Below are positions 28,630-36,958 of a stretch of DNA of 64,000 nt, piece after piece. Source of the stretch: Pseudomonas sp. TH31. GTDB taxonomy: Bacteria; Pseudomonadota; Gammaproteobacteria; Pseudomonadales; Pseudomonadaceae. Below the pieces are notes generated by a model that worked only from the letters and a program-made list of their open reading frames with translations, had not been told where the DNA came from and ran no database searches. The stretch's first letter is position 1. Every line of letters begins with the position of its first letter. The translations under genes and the position numbers were made by a program. The stretch is taken from contig NZ_JAEKEZ010000014.1 of the NCBI RefSeq assembly GCF_016650815.1, positions 388,288-452,287 on the forward strand. The letters run 5' to 3'.

Positions 28630-29490
28630 TCAATAAGCGATGCGAATGTCGGAAAAATCCAGCTCACGCTCGGTTTCCGGCGACTGGCCTTCATCGAACA
28701 ACAACCGATGAATCCGCCGCGCCGATTCCTGGAACGCCACGCCACCGAGGCTGTGCAAGTCGTATTGATGACTATGGACTTGCGCCCGTACCCGACCCGG
28801 GTGCGGCGACAACAGCAGGATCCGATTGCCCACCACCAGCGCTTCTTCGATGGAGTGCGTGACGAACAACAGGGTGAACCGCACCTCTTCCCAGAGCAGC
28901 AGCAATTCTTCCTGCATCTTGCGCCGGGTGAGTGCATCGAGCGCGGCGAAGGGTTCGTCCATCAGCAGTATTTTCGGCTGCATGGCTAACGCCCGAGCAA
29001 TCGCCACCCGCGCCTTCATGCCGCCGGACAAGGTGTGCGGGTAGGCATCGGCAAACGCCGCCAGCCCGACCTTGTCCAGATAGTGCAGCGCCCGCTCTTC
29101 GGCCTCTTTTCGCTTGAGGGTTTTCGACGCCAGCAATGGAAACATCACGTTCTGTTTGACGGTTTTCCACGGCGGCAGTTGATCGAATTCCTGGAACACC
29201 ACGATCCGGTCCGGGCCCGGTGCGTGGACGGTCTGCCCCTGAAGACGAATCTCGCCCTCACACGGCTGGATGAACCCGGCGACCGCTTTGAGTAACGTTG
29301 ATTTGCCGCAGCCGGATGGGCCGAGCAGCACAAAGCGGTCCGCCGGATCGATTTCGAAACTGACCTGATGGGTGGCCCGAACCACCCGCTGCGGCGTGCG
29401 GTATTCCAGGCTGACTTGGTCGACCGACAACAGCGCTTGGGCTGTTGCGGTCGGGCTGCTGGCCGTGTGGCCTTGCAAGGGGGCGTTCAT
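28630..29490 (-). CDS. ABC transporter ATPase, nitrate/sulfonate/taurine type
   Basis: 286 aa from the ATG at 29490, preceded by GGGAG; a longer in-frame start would run into the binding-protein gene. LLGPSGCGKSTLLKAVAG is Walker A, LSGGMKARVAIARALAMQ the ABC signature, ILLMDEPFAALDALTR Walker B, and LLFVTHSIEEALV the switch His. The Q-loop reads VVFQEFDQLPPWKTV, typical of SsuB/TauB/NrtD proteins. It drives uptake through the downstream permease. The gene follows the binding-protein gene by 5 bp. Confidence 0.9.
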   Translation of the reverse strand: MNAPLQGHTASSPTATAQALLSVDQVSLEYRTPQRVVRATHQVSFEIDPADRFVLLGPSGCGKSTLLKAVAGFIQPCEGEIRLQGQTVHAPGPDRIVVFQEFDQLPPWKTVKQNVMFPLLASKTLKRKEAEERALHYLDKVGLAAFADAYPHTLSGGMKARVAIARALAMQPKILLMDEPFAALDALTRRKMQEELLLLWEEVRFTLLFVTHSIEEALVVGNRILLLSPHPGRVRAQVHSHQYDLHSLGGVAFQESARRIHRLLFDEGQSPETERELDFSDIRIAY

Positions 29491-29495
29491 CTTGA

Positions 29496-30521
29496 TCAGC
29501 TCCCTTGCAGCGGTTTGGCGTCCTGGAAGAAGTAATCCTTCCACGACTCCGGTTTGTTTTTGATCGCGCCGACGCGGTAGAGGAATTCAGCCAGCGGGTA
29601 GGTGTTTTTCGGCGTGACACTGAATTCGAACTGCGGGTTATCAATGATTTTCAGCAGCGTGGCACGGTCGATTTTCGCCTTGGTGACGCGGATATAGGTG
29701 TCGGCAGCTGCGCCTTTGTCGTTCTGCGCAAACTCGGCCGCTTCGGTCAGGGCCTCAACGAAGGCTTTGTAGGTTTTCGGGTTCTCGTCGCGAAATTTCT
29801 CGGTGGCGAACAGCACCGTCGGCGAGTTTGGACCGAGCACGTCGTAGGAGTTGAGCACCACGTGGACGTTCGGATTTTCCAGCGCCTGATCCTGGAACGG
29901 CGGATTGGAGAAATGCCCGGACAACTCGGTACCACCGGCGATCAAGGCTGCGGTCGCGTCAGGGTGCGGAACCGCGACAGTGTACTTGTCAAGACGATTG
30001 AACTCCTTGTCGCCCCACTGCTTGGCCGCCGCGTATTGCAGGAAGCGCGACTGTACCGAGACCCCGACTGCTGGCACCGCAATGCGGTCCTTCTCGGTGA
30101 AGTCGGCGATGGTTTTAACATTCGGATTGTTGCTCAGCAGGTAGTAAGGGAAGTTGCCCAGCGAGGCCACGGCTTTGACGTTTTGCTTGCCGTGGGTGCG
30201 GTCCCAAATGGTCAGCAACGGCCCGACGCCGGCACCGGCAATGTCGATGGAACCGGAGAGCAACGCATCGTTGACCGCCGCGCCGCCCGAGAGCTGGGTC
30301 CAGTCGACCTTGATGTCGACGCCTTCCTGCTTGCCGTACTTTTCGATCAGGTTTTGATCGCGGACCACGTTGAGCAACAGGTAAACGATGCCGAACTGCT
30401 CGGCGATGCGAATTTCACCTTCGGCGTGGGCCACGGCCGGCGCCACCAGGCTACCGGCGACCAGGCTGAAACCGAGGCCGATGGCAGCCGCCAACGGCGC
30501 AAATGGAAGACGTTTGGACAT
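29496..30521 (-). CDS. ABC transporter periplasmic binding protein for an organosulfur compound (SsuA/AtsR-like)
   Basis: 341 aa with a signal peptide (APLAAAIGLGFSLVAGSLVAPAVAHA). The mature part EIRIAEQFGIVYLLLNVVRDQNLIEKYGK and AVNDALLSGSIDIAGAGVGPLL is the NMT1/SsuA-like fold used for sulfonates, sulfate esters and related ligands. It sits between a TauD-type dioxygenase and the ABC ATPase, the same order as in alkyl-sulfate or taurine uptake clusters of Pseudomonas (ats/tau). The exact ligand cannot be read from sequence alone; taurine, sulfate esters or another sulfonate are all possible. Confidence 0.85.
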   Translation of the reverse strand: MSKRLPFAPLAAAIGLGFSLVAGSLVAPAVAHAEGEIRIAEQFGIVYLLLNVVRDQNLIEKYGKQEGVDIKVDWTQLSGGAAVNDALLSGSIDIAGAGVGPLLTIWDRTHGKQNVKAVASLGNFPYYLLSNNPNVKTIADFTEKDRIAVPAVGVSVQSRFLQYAAAKQWGDKEFNRLDKYTVAVPHPDATAALIAGGTELSGHFSNPPFQDQALENPNVHVVLNSYDVLGPNSPTVLFATEKFRDENPKTYKAFVEALTEAAEFAQNDKGAAADTYIRVTKAKIDRATLLKIIDNPQFEFSVTPKNTYPLAEFLYRVGAIKNKPESWKDYFFQDAKPLQGS

Positions 30522-30538
30522 GATGAATCTCCGACAAA

Positions 30539-31426
30539 TCAGAAAGGCGCGTCGCCCTGGATGGTGGTGCGAAACAGCTTGCGGCGCAGGTAGCTTGGGC
30601 AGCCGGCGGCAAGGTGAATCAGCGAACGGTTATCCCAGAACACCAGGTCGTGGGGCTGCCACTGATGGCGGTAGATGTTCTGCGGCAGCACGCTATGGGC
30701 GTAGAGCTCGTCGAGCAGTTGTTTGCTCTCGTCTTCCGGCAGACCGACGATGCGAGTGGTAAAGCCTTCGCTGACGAACAATGCCTTGCGGCCGTTTTCC
30801 GGGTGAGTGCGGACGATCGGATGAACCACTTCGGCCACTTGGGCGAGTTGCTCCGGGGTCAGGGTCGGGCGCCAGTTGCCTTCAAATTTGGTTTCGCTGT
30901 AGCGCGCCGTGTAGGAGTGCGCGGCCGAACGACCTTCGACAGCTTTACGCAGCGCGCCGGGCAAGCCATCCCAGGCTTTATGCAGGTCGGCGAACAGGGT
31001 GTCGCCGCCCTCCGACGGAAGCTCCTGGGCGTGCAGCATCGAGCCCAGGCTAGGCAGTTCTTTATAGGAAAGGTCAGAGTGCCAGAACTTGCCGGCGTCA
31101 CCGAGACCGACGGACACGCCGTTTTCGATGATGTTGGAAACAATGAGGATTTCCGGGTGGCCAGCCAGCAGGAACTGCTTGAGCACATGGATCTGCAACA
31201 CACCGAAACGTCGGCTGAAGTCGATTTGCTGCTCGGGGGTAATGCGCTGGTCGCGGAACACCACCACGTGATGATCCAGGTGCGCGCGGTGGATGCGGGC
31301 GAAGTCCTGGTCATTGATCGGGCGGGACAGGTCCAGGCCGATGATTTCGGCACCGACGGCGCCGCTGAACGGGCGGATGTCGAAGGTTTGCGGCGCGACA
31401 CTTTGAGATGCAGAAACAGCTGACAT
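30539..31426 (-). CDS. TauD/TfdA-family Fe(II)/2-oxoglutarate dioxygenase
   Basis: 295 aa. H116 and D118 in FWHSDLSY and H271 in NRSLIHLAAG are the iron ligands; the Arg pair in YLRRKLFRTTIQGD binds 2-oxoglutarate. N-terminal FSGAVGAEIIGLDLSRPI is also a family hallmark. Members release sulfite or sulfate from taurine or alkyl sulfates during sulfur starvation. First gene of the operon with the binding protein, ATPase and permease (gap 17 bp to the next gene). The AT-rich stretch at 31550-31600 (GATATAAGAATTGAAATTTAAATACC) should hold the promoter. Whether the substrate is taurine or a sulfate ester is open. Confidence 0.85.
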   Translation of the reverse strand: MSAVSASQSVAPQTFDIRPFSGAVGAEIIGLDLSRPINDQDFARIHRAHLDHHVVVFRDQRITPEQQIDFSRRFGVLQIHVLKQFLLAGHPEILIVSNIIENGVSVGLGDAGKFWHSDLSYKELPSLGSMLHAQELPSEGGDTLFADLHKAWDGLPGALRKAVEGRSAAHSYTARYSETKFEGNWRPTLTPEQLAQVAEVVHPIVRTHPENGRKALFVSEGFTTRIVGLPEDESKQLLDELYAHSVLPQNIYRHQWQPHDLVFWDNRSLIHLAAGCPSYLRRKLFRTTIQGDAPF

Positions 31427-31610
31427 TTAAATCACTCCCACGCACGGCACGCTCAAGGGCGCGCGCGTCGATCAGAAACTCACGGAGGTCCCGTGTTGGT
31501 TCGTGTCGTGCGGCGCGCCGATTGGTCGACAGGTACGCAGGAGAGTGACTTTATAGATATAAGAATTGAAATTTAAATACCGTTAGTGAATAACGATATG
31601 GCAGAAAATC

Positions 31611-31687
31611 AAAAGATCGCAGCCTTCGGCAGCGCCTGCAGGTGTACGCCATACCCATGTAGGCGCTGCCGAAGGCTGCGATCTTTT
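31611..31687. repeat. Palindromic intergenic repeat, AAAGATCGCAGCC family (copy 4)
   Basis: Arms AAAAGATCGCAGCCTTCGGC and GCCGAAGGCTGCGATCTTTT around GTGTACGCCATACCCATG. It lies 4 bp after the stop of the lapC gene and so ends the lapEBC operon. Confidence 0.85.
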
Positions 31688-31691
31688 CAGT

Positions 31692-33059
31692 TTACCGCTC
31701 GTGCAGCGCCTCGGCCCGCGCCCGGATAATCGGCTTGAGCAGGTAGCTGAGAATGGTCTTCTTGCCGGTAATGATGTCCACCGACGCCACCATCCCCGGA
31801 ATAATCAGCAGCGGCTTTTCATCCGTGCCGAGATGACTGCGATCAGTACGCAGCTTGATGATGTAGTACGTAGTTTTCTTGTCTTCATCGGTGATGGTGT
31901 CGGCACCGATCTGCTCAAGCTTGGCTTTGAGCCCACCATAAATGGTGTAGTCGTACGCGGTGAATTTCACCGTCGCCTCTTGCCCTGGGTGCAGGAAGGC
32001 GATGTCTTGCGGGCGCACTTTTGCTTCCACCAGCAAGGTGTCGTCCAGCGGCACGATTTCCACCAGGTCGACGCCCGGCTGGATCACGCCGCCAATGGTG
32101 TTCACCAGCAGTTTGTTGACGATGCCGCGCACCGGCGAGGTCACCAGCGTGCGGCTGACCCGGTCTTCCAGTGCCTTGCCGGTGGCCTGGGCCTTGTTCA
32201 GGTCGGTGCGGGCTTCGTTGAGCTGAGTCAGCGCTTCGCTGCGGAATTTGCCGCGGGTCTCGTCAATCTTGCGCTGCACTTCCTTGATCGCCGATTCGGC
32301 GCGTGGAATGGCCAGGGTGGTCGCGTCCAGTTGCCCACGGGTTTCCACCTCGGCACGCTTGAGTCGCAGTACTTCCACCGGCGACACCGCGCCCTGAGCC
32401 ACCAACGGCTCGGACATGTTGATTTCCTGGCGTTGCAACGCCAGGCCACTGCGGTACTGCGCCTGCTTGGAGGTGAACTCACGCAGCTCTTGCTGACGCT
32501 GGATCAACTGCTCCTGCAACCCCCCGATTTCGTCGTGCAATTGCTGACGACGGCTGGTGTACAGCGACTCTTCGCTGGCAGCCTGGTTCGGCACAGCCTT
32601 GAGGACATCGGCCGGGAAGTTCAGCGGGCGGTTATCGACCTCGGCGCTCAAGCGCTCGACGCGCAGCAGCATCGACAGGCGATCAGCCTCGGTTTCACCG
32701 ACGTTGGAAGCGAACCGCGTGTCGTCCAGCCGAATCAGCGGCGCGCCGGCCTCGACGATCTGCCCTTCCTTGACATAGAGCTCGGAGACGATACCGCCCT
32801 CAAGGTTCTGGATTTTCTGGATCTTGGACGATGGAATCGCCTTGCCGTCGCCCTTGGTCACTTCGTCGATGACCGCGAAGTTGGCCCAGAGCATCAGGAA
32901 CACGAAGAAGCCGATGATCGCCCAAATGGTCAGCCGCACCACGCGCGGCGCATCTTCGATCAGCGCTTTGTTCACTTCCGGCAGCGGTTGGCCTTGCAGC
33001 GAGGCGGAACCTTTGAAGTAACGGCGGATAGAGTCTTTGAAACCCGGCTTATGCGACAC
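31692..33059 (-). CDS. lapC: LapC-type membrane fusion protein of the LapA type 1 secretion system
   Basis: 455 aa. One membrane segment (RLTIWAIIGFFVFLMLWANF, about 42-61), then DEVTKGDGKAIPSSKIQKIQNLEGGIVSELYVKEGQ, the HlyD/LapC signature with the lipoyl half-motif. A long Gln/Glu-rich coiled coil follows (about 140-290), then RTLVTSPVRGIVNKLLVNTIGGVIQPG and a C-terminal barrel ending near ILSYLLKPIIRARAEALHER. It links the LapB ATPase to the LapE channel. Its start overlaps the lapB stop by 11 bp, indicating translational coupling. Gene order lapE-lapB-lapC next to lapA supports the name. Confidence 0.93.
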   Translation of the reverse strand: MSHKPGFKDSIRRYFKGSASLQGQPLPEVNKALIEDAPRVVRLTIWAIIGFFVFLMLWANFAVIDEVTKGDGKAIPSSKIQKIQNLEGGIVSELYVKEGQIVEAGAPLIRLDDTRFASNVGETEADRLSMLLRVERLSAEVDNRPLNFPADVLKAVPNQAASEESLYTSRRQQLHDEIGGLQEQLIQRQQELREFTSKQAQYRSGLALQRQEINMSEPLVAQGAVSPVEVLRLKRAEVETRGQLDATTLAIPRAESAIKEVQRKIDETRGKFRSEALTQLNEARTDLNKAQATGKALEDRVSRTLVTSPVRGIVNKLLVNTIGGVIQPGVDLVEIVPLDDTLLVEAKVRPQDIAFLHPGQEATVKFTAYDYTIYGGLKAKLEQIGADTITDEDKKTTYYIIKLRTDRSHLGTDEKPLLIIPGMVASVDIITGKKTILSYLLKPIIRARAEALHER

Positions 33060-35205
33060 TGATCTGCCCCTTTTTCAACGCTTCCATCACTACGGCTTTC
33101 GGGCCATCGGCGAGAATCTGCCCACGGTCGATCACCAACAGGCGATCCACCAGCGACAGCAGCGACGCACGGTGCGTCACCAGCACCACGGTTTTGTTTT
33201 CAATCACCGCAGCCAGGCGTTGTTTGAGACGTTCTTCGCCCGTGTTATCCATGGCACTGGTCGGTTCGTCGAGCAGCAGGATCGGCGGGTTGAGCAACAG
33301 CGCACGAGCCAGGGCCACGTTCTGGCGCTGGCCGCCGGACAGGTTCTGCCCACGCTCGCCGACTTGCAGCTCGTAACCTTGCGGGTGCAGACGGGCGAAT
33401 TCGTGGACACCGGCCAGTTCGGCGGCTTGCAGCACCAGTTCGTCTTCTACATAGCGCGCACCGGATACCAGGTTGTCGCGCAGGGTGCCGGAGAGCAATT
33501 GAATGTCCTGAGGCACGTAGCCGATGTTGTGGCGCAGCTCGCTGACGTCAATCTGACGGATGTCGACGCCATCCACCAGCAACGCACCGTCATTCGGCTG
33601 ATAGAGGCCTACCAACAGTTTGGCCAGGGAGCTTTTGCCCGAGCCGCTGCGACCGATGATGCCGATTTTTTCGCCGGGCTTGATGATCAGGTTGATATTC
33701 TTCAGCGCGGCGTTTTGCTGATTCGGGTAAGTGAAGTTCAACTGACGGCACTCGATGGCGCCTTGCAGCACTTTGCGGCTCAGTGGGCGCTCTTCGAAAT
33801 TGCGCTCTTGCGGCAGTTCCATCATCTGGTCGACCGAAGTCATGGTCACCCGCGCTTGCTGGTAGCGGGTCAACAGACCGGACAACGAGGCCAGCGGGCT
33901 CAGCGCACGGCCGCTGAGCATATAGCAGGCAATCAGACCGCCCATGCTCAGGTGGCCGTCGATGATCTGGTACACGCCGAAGACGATCATGATCACCCCG
34001 GCCAGTTGCTGGATCAGCAAGGTGATGTTCATCGCCAGGCCGGAAAGCATTTTCACCCGCAGTTCGAGGCGGCTGAGGGTGCCGATGGTCTGTTCCCACT
34101 GGTACTGACGTTCGCTTTCGGCGTTGTTGACCTTCACAGCATCGAGGCCGGCGAGGGTTTCGATCAGGCTCGACTGACGCTCGGCGGCGAGGGCCATGGT
34201 CCGTTCCATGGTCGCCACCAATGGCTTCTGCAGCGCATAACCGATCAGCAGGGCAATCGGGAACGCCAGGACCGGGATCCACACCAGGTGTCCGCCGAGG
34301 ATCGCGATGACCATGAAGATCAACAGCGTAAACGGCAGGTCGATCAAGCTGGTCAGCGTCAGCGACGCGAGGAAGTCCCGCAGGCTCTGAAACTCGTGGA
34401 TGTTCTGGGCAAAGCTGCCGACCCGGGCCGGGCGGCACTTCATGGCCATGCCGACGATACGCTCGAACAATGTGGCCGAGATAATCAGGTCGGTTTTCTT
34501 GCCGGCCAGGTCCAGACAGAGGCTGCGCAGGCTCTTGAGGATCAGGTCGAACAGGTAAGCGCCGGTGATGCCGATCGCCAATACCCACAGGGTCGATTCG
34601 GCCTGGTTCGGCACGACGCGGTCGTAGACATTCATCACAAACAGCGGCGCGGCCATGGCGATGATGTTGATCAGGAAACTGGCGGCGATGGCGTCGGCGT
34701 AAAGCCAGCGCGAACGCTTGAGGGTGTCGCGAAACCACGAACGCGCACGGGGGATCAGCGTGCCGTGATTGACGTCGAATTTGTGTTGGGGTTGAGCAAA
34801 GAAGACTTTGCCGATGTAGTCGTCGGCCAGCAGTTCACGGCTGACGACGCTTTCGCCGCCATCGGTTTCGCTGAGCAGCACGCGAGCCTGATCTTCACCG
34901 AGCCAGCCGAGCAGCACCGCACTGCGACCGTCCTTGAGCAGCAACAACGCAGGCATGGCAATTGCCGGAATGTCTTCCAGCTTGCGTTGCAGCACTCGGC
35001 CTTGCAGGCCGGCGCGAGCGGCTGCACGGGGCAGCAACTCGACGCTCAGGCGCTGTTTGGGCAACGGCAGGCCGGTGGTCAGCATCGCGGCGCTGGCTGG
35101 TTTTTGATGCAGCGTGCACAGAGCTAGCAGGCCATCCAGTAACGGATCGTCATGTAGCGCGCGTGGATCATGAATGAGTTGAACTCGACTGACTTCTGAT
35201 TCCAC
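33049..35205 (-). CDS. lapB: LapB-type ABC transporter ATPase of the type 1 secretion system
   Basis: About 718 aa; GTG at 35205 (MESEVSRVQL) has a GAG-like site at good distance, and another GTG nine bases upstream (35214) cannot be excluded. N-terminal about 140 aa form a C39-like domain (DPLLDGLLALCTLHQKPAS, VLLSETDGGESVV) that lacks the canonical Cys-Gly peptidase motif, as in RTX-adhesin exporters. Six membrane segments follow, then the nucleotide-binding domain: GIIGRSGSGKSSLAKLLVG (Walker A), NLSGGQRQNVALARALLL (signature), ILLLDEPTSAMD (Walker B). Energises export of LapA in one step with LapC and LapE. Confidence 0.93.
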   Translation of the reverse strand: MESEVSRVQLIHDPRALHDDPLLDGLLALCTLHQKPASAAMLTTGLPLPKQRLSVELLPRAAARAGLQGRVLQRKLEDIPAIAMPALLLLKDGRSAVLLGWLGEDQARVLLSETDGGESVVSRELLADDYIGKVFFAQPQHKFDVNHGTLIPRARSWFRDTLKRSRWLYADAIAASFLINIIAMAAPLFVMNVYDRVVPNQAESTLWVLAIGITGAYLFDLILKSLRSLCLDLAGKKTDLIISATLFERIVGMAMKCRPARVGSFAQNIHEFQSLRDFLASLTLTSLIDLPFTLLIFMVIAILGGHLVWIPVLAFPIALLIGYALQKPLVATMERTMALAAERQSSLIETLAGLDAVKVNNAESERQYQWEQTIGTLSRLELRVKMLSGLAMNITLLIQQLAGVIMIVFGVYQIIDGHLSMGGLIACYMLSGRALSPLASLSGLLTRYQQARVTMTSVDQMMELPQERNFEERPLSRKVLQGAIECRQLNFTYPNQQNAALKNINLIIKPGEKIGIIGRSGSGKSSLAKLLVGLYQPNDGALLVDGVDIRQIDVSELRHNIGYVPQDIQLLSGTLRDNLVSGARYVEDELVLQAAELAGVHEFARLHPQGYELQVGERGQNLSGGQRQNVALARALLLNPPILLLDEPTSAMDNTGEERLKQRLAAVIENKTVVLVTHRASLLSLVDRLLVIDRGQILADGPKAVVMEALKKGQISVA

Positions 35206-35247
35206 GCTCGGCACTCTTGGCTAACAATTGAACAATGAAGGTTCTGC

Positions 35248-36600
35248 TCAATTCATACCGGGCAGTTGGACCTTTGGCTTCACGTCGTTCTGCACGACGG
35301 ATGCCAACGGTGCGACCACTCCCTGGCTCTTGAGCAACTCGCCCATGGTCGCCTTGATTCGGTACTGAGTAAATAACTGAATGTTTTTGATTTCCTCCAA
35401 ACGACGGGAAGCCGTGAACAGTTCGTTTTCACTGTCGAGCAAGTCGAGCAAGGTGCGCTGACCGAGGCTGAATTGCTTCTGGTAAGCGGTGCGCACGGCG
35501 GTGCTGCGGTCCACATATTGCTGGGCAATCGGCACTTGGGCGTTGGCGTTGTTCTGGGCGTTCCAGGCCAGGCCCAACTCCTGGTTCAACTCGCGCAGGG
35601 CGTTGTTGCGGATATCCAGCGCCTGGGTAGACAGGTAGGACTTGGATTCCAGATCAGCCTTGTTGCTGCCACCGGCGAACAGGTTGAAGCGCATGCGCAG
35701 CATAGCTTGCCATTCGTTGTTGTGGCCCACCTGACCGTCGAGGTTATTGTCGGCGGTGCGGCCCAGCTCGGCGTCAAAACGCGGGTAGAAAGTCGACTTG
35801 GCGGCTTCGTACTGCTTTTCGGCGGCGGAGATATCGGATTCGGCGGAACGCAGGATCGGGCTGTTTTCCAGCATCTGCTGGCGGGCTTCATTCAGATTGG
35901 CTGGCAGCAATGCCATGAACGGCGCCGGACGCTCCAGTTGATCGGGCATCTGGCCCACGGCAGCGAGGAAGTTGGTCTCGGCGTCGGCCAGATTGGTCTG
36001 TTCGGTGATCAGGTTGTTGCGGGCCTGAGCCATACGCGCTTCGGCCTGATCGAGGTCAGCGCCGCTGCCTACACCGCGGGAGGTGCGCAATTTGATCTGG
36101 TCGAAAATCCGCTCGTGGCTCTTCAGGTTTTCTTCAGCAAGACGCACAAATTCGCGGCGGGTCAGCACATCCAGATAGACCTGGGCGACGGTGAGCCCAG
36201 TGCGCTCCGAGGTACCGAGCAACGCATAAGCACGGGAATTAACGGTGGCTTGTTGACGCCCTACTTCGCTGGACGTCGCAAAACCGTCAAAAACCATTTG
36301 CGAAAGACGCAAGCTCGACTCGCCGCGGTTCAAAGTGTCCCAGTGATTGGTGCCGGTGTCGGCCCGGGTCGTGGCGTTGTCAGAGCCTTCGCGACCATAA
36401 CCGCCGAGCAGATCGACCCGTGGCAGGTATCCACCTTTGGCTGCCTTTAATTGATAATCCGCGGCCAATCGACTGTTAACACCTGCCTGGATTTCCGGAT
36501 GGACATCCAGTGCCTGTTGCATGGCTTCCGGCAAGGATTGGGCTTGGGCAAAACTGGCGGCGAGGGCGAAAGGTAAAGCCTTGAATAGGTACGAACGCAT
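35248..36600 (-). CDS. lapE: LapE-type TolC outer-membrane channel
   Basis: 450 aa from the ATG at 36600, where a clean signal peptide begins (MRSYLFKALPFALAASFAQA); an in-frame start 69 bp upstream lacks such sequence. SLPEAMQQALDVHPEIQAGV and LNEARQQMLENSPILRSAES mark the two TolC repeats; FSLGQRTLLDLLDSENELFTA is the conserved second-repeat helix of type 1 secretion TolC proteins. First gene of the lapEBC operon, divergent from lapA across a 358-bp region. In type 1 adhesin systems LapE also holds the uncleaved LapA N-terminus in the outer membrane. Confidence 0.9.
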   Translation of the reverse strand: MRSYLFKALPFALAASFAQAQSLPEAMQQALDVHPEIQAGVNSRLAADYQLKAAKGGYLPRVDLLGGYGREGSDNATTRADTGTNHWDTLNRGESSLRLSQMVFDGFATSSEVGRQQATVNSRAYALLGTSERTGLTVAQVYLDVLTRREFVRLAEENLKSHERIFDQIKLRTSRGVGSGADLDQAEARMAQARNNLITEQTNLADAETNFLAAVGQMPDQLERPAPFMALLPANLNEARQQMLENSPILRSAESDISAAEKQYEAAKSTFYPRFDAELGRTADNNLDGQVGHNNEWQAMLRMRFNLFAGGSNKADLESKSYLSTQALDIRNNALRELNQELGLAWNAQNNANAQVPIAQQYVDRSTAVRTAYQKQFSLGQRTLLDLLDSENELFTASRRLEEIKNIQLFTQYRIKATMGELLKSQGVVAPLASVVQNDVKPKVQLPGMN

Positions 36601-36958
36601 GTTGGAAATATCCCAGGACTTCTTGTCTTGAATCACAGCAAATAAAGGTGCTGCGTCGGATGATGGCAACCGGAATGACCGTATGTCGGAAAGTTCAAAA
36701 CAGGAACTGGATCACACGCTGTAGGACAGGTCGCCGCTTAAATATCAATGTGACATTACTGGGGCGATTGTTTAGGATGGCACCCATAAGGTCAATAGTT
36801 TGGCATAAACTTAATAGCTAAAGAACATAGCCAAATTATTGACGAATCGTAGCGTCAAGCTTGTGCGTTAATTTTTAAAAAGTACGTCCAGACTGCTTTG
36901 GCGAGTTCGCCATCAGGTCCATGGAAGTCAACTGAACGTGACACCCGGAGAGTCTTCA
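36601..36958. promoter_or_regulatory. Divergent lapE/lapA promoter region
   Basis: 358 bp, markedly AT-richer than its surroundings (for example GCATAAACTTAATAGCTAAAG and TTAATTTTTAAAAAG). It must contain the promoters of the lapEBC operon (minus) and lapA (plus). The only strong structure is the inverted repeat at 36791-36843, given separately. lapA is preceded by CGGAGAG eight bases before its ATG. No ORF is evident. Confidence 0.7.
36791..36843. promoter_or_regulatory. FleQ-box-like inverted repeat upstream of lapA
   Basis: GTCAATAGTTTGGC (36791-36804) and GCCAAATTATTGAC (36830-36843) are inverted copies with one mismatch in 14, separated by 25 bp. Both resemble the reported FleQ-binding consensus GTCaNTAAAtTGAC. 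FleQ with c-di-GMP controls lapA in P. putida. The site ends 115 bp before the lapA start. Confidence 0.5.

Noticed and set aside
29505..30593. A 362-codon plus-strand ORF opposite the binding-protein gene
   Set aside because: Antisense shadow of a clear SsuA-like protein with signal peptide.
31701..33062. A 453-codon plus-strand ORF opposite lapC, and a 696-codon one opposite lapB
   Set aside because: Pure antisense of well-identified genes; low-complexity His/Gln/Arg-rich translations.
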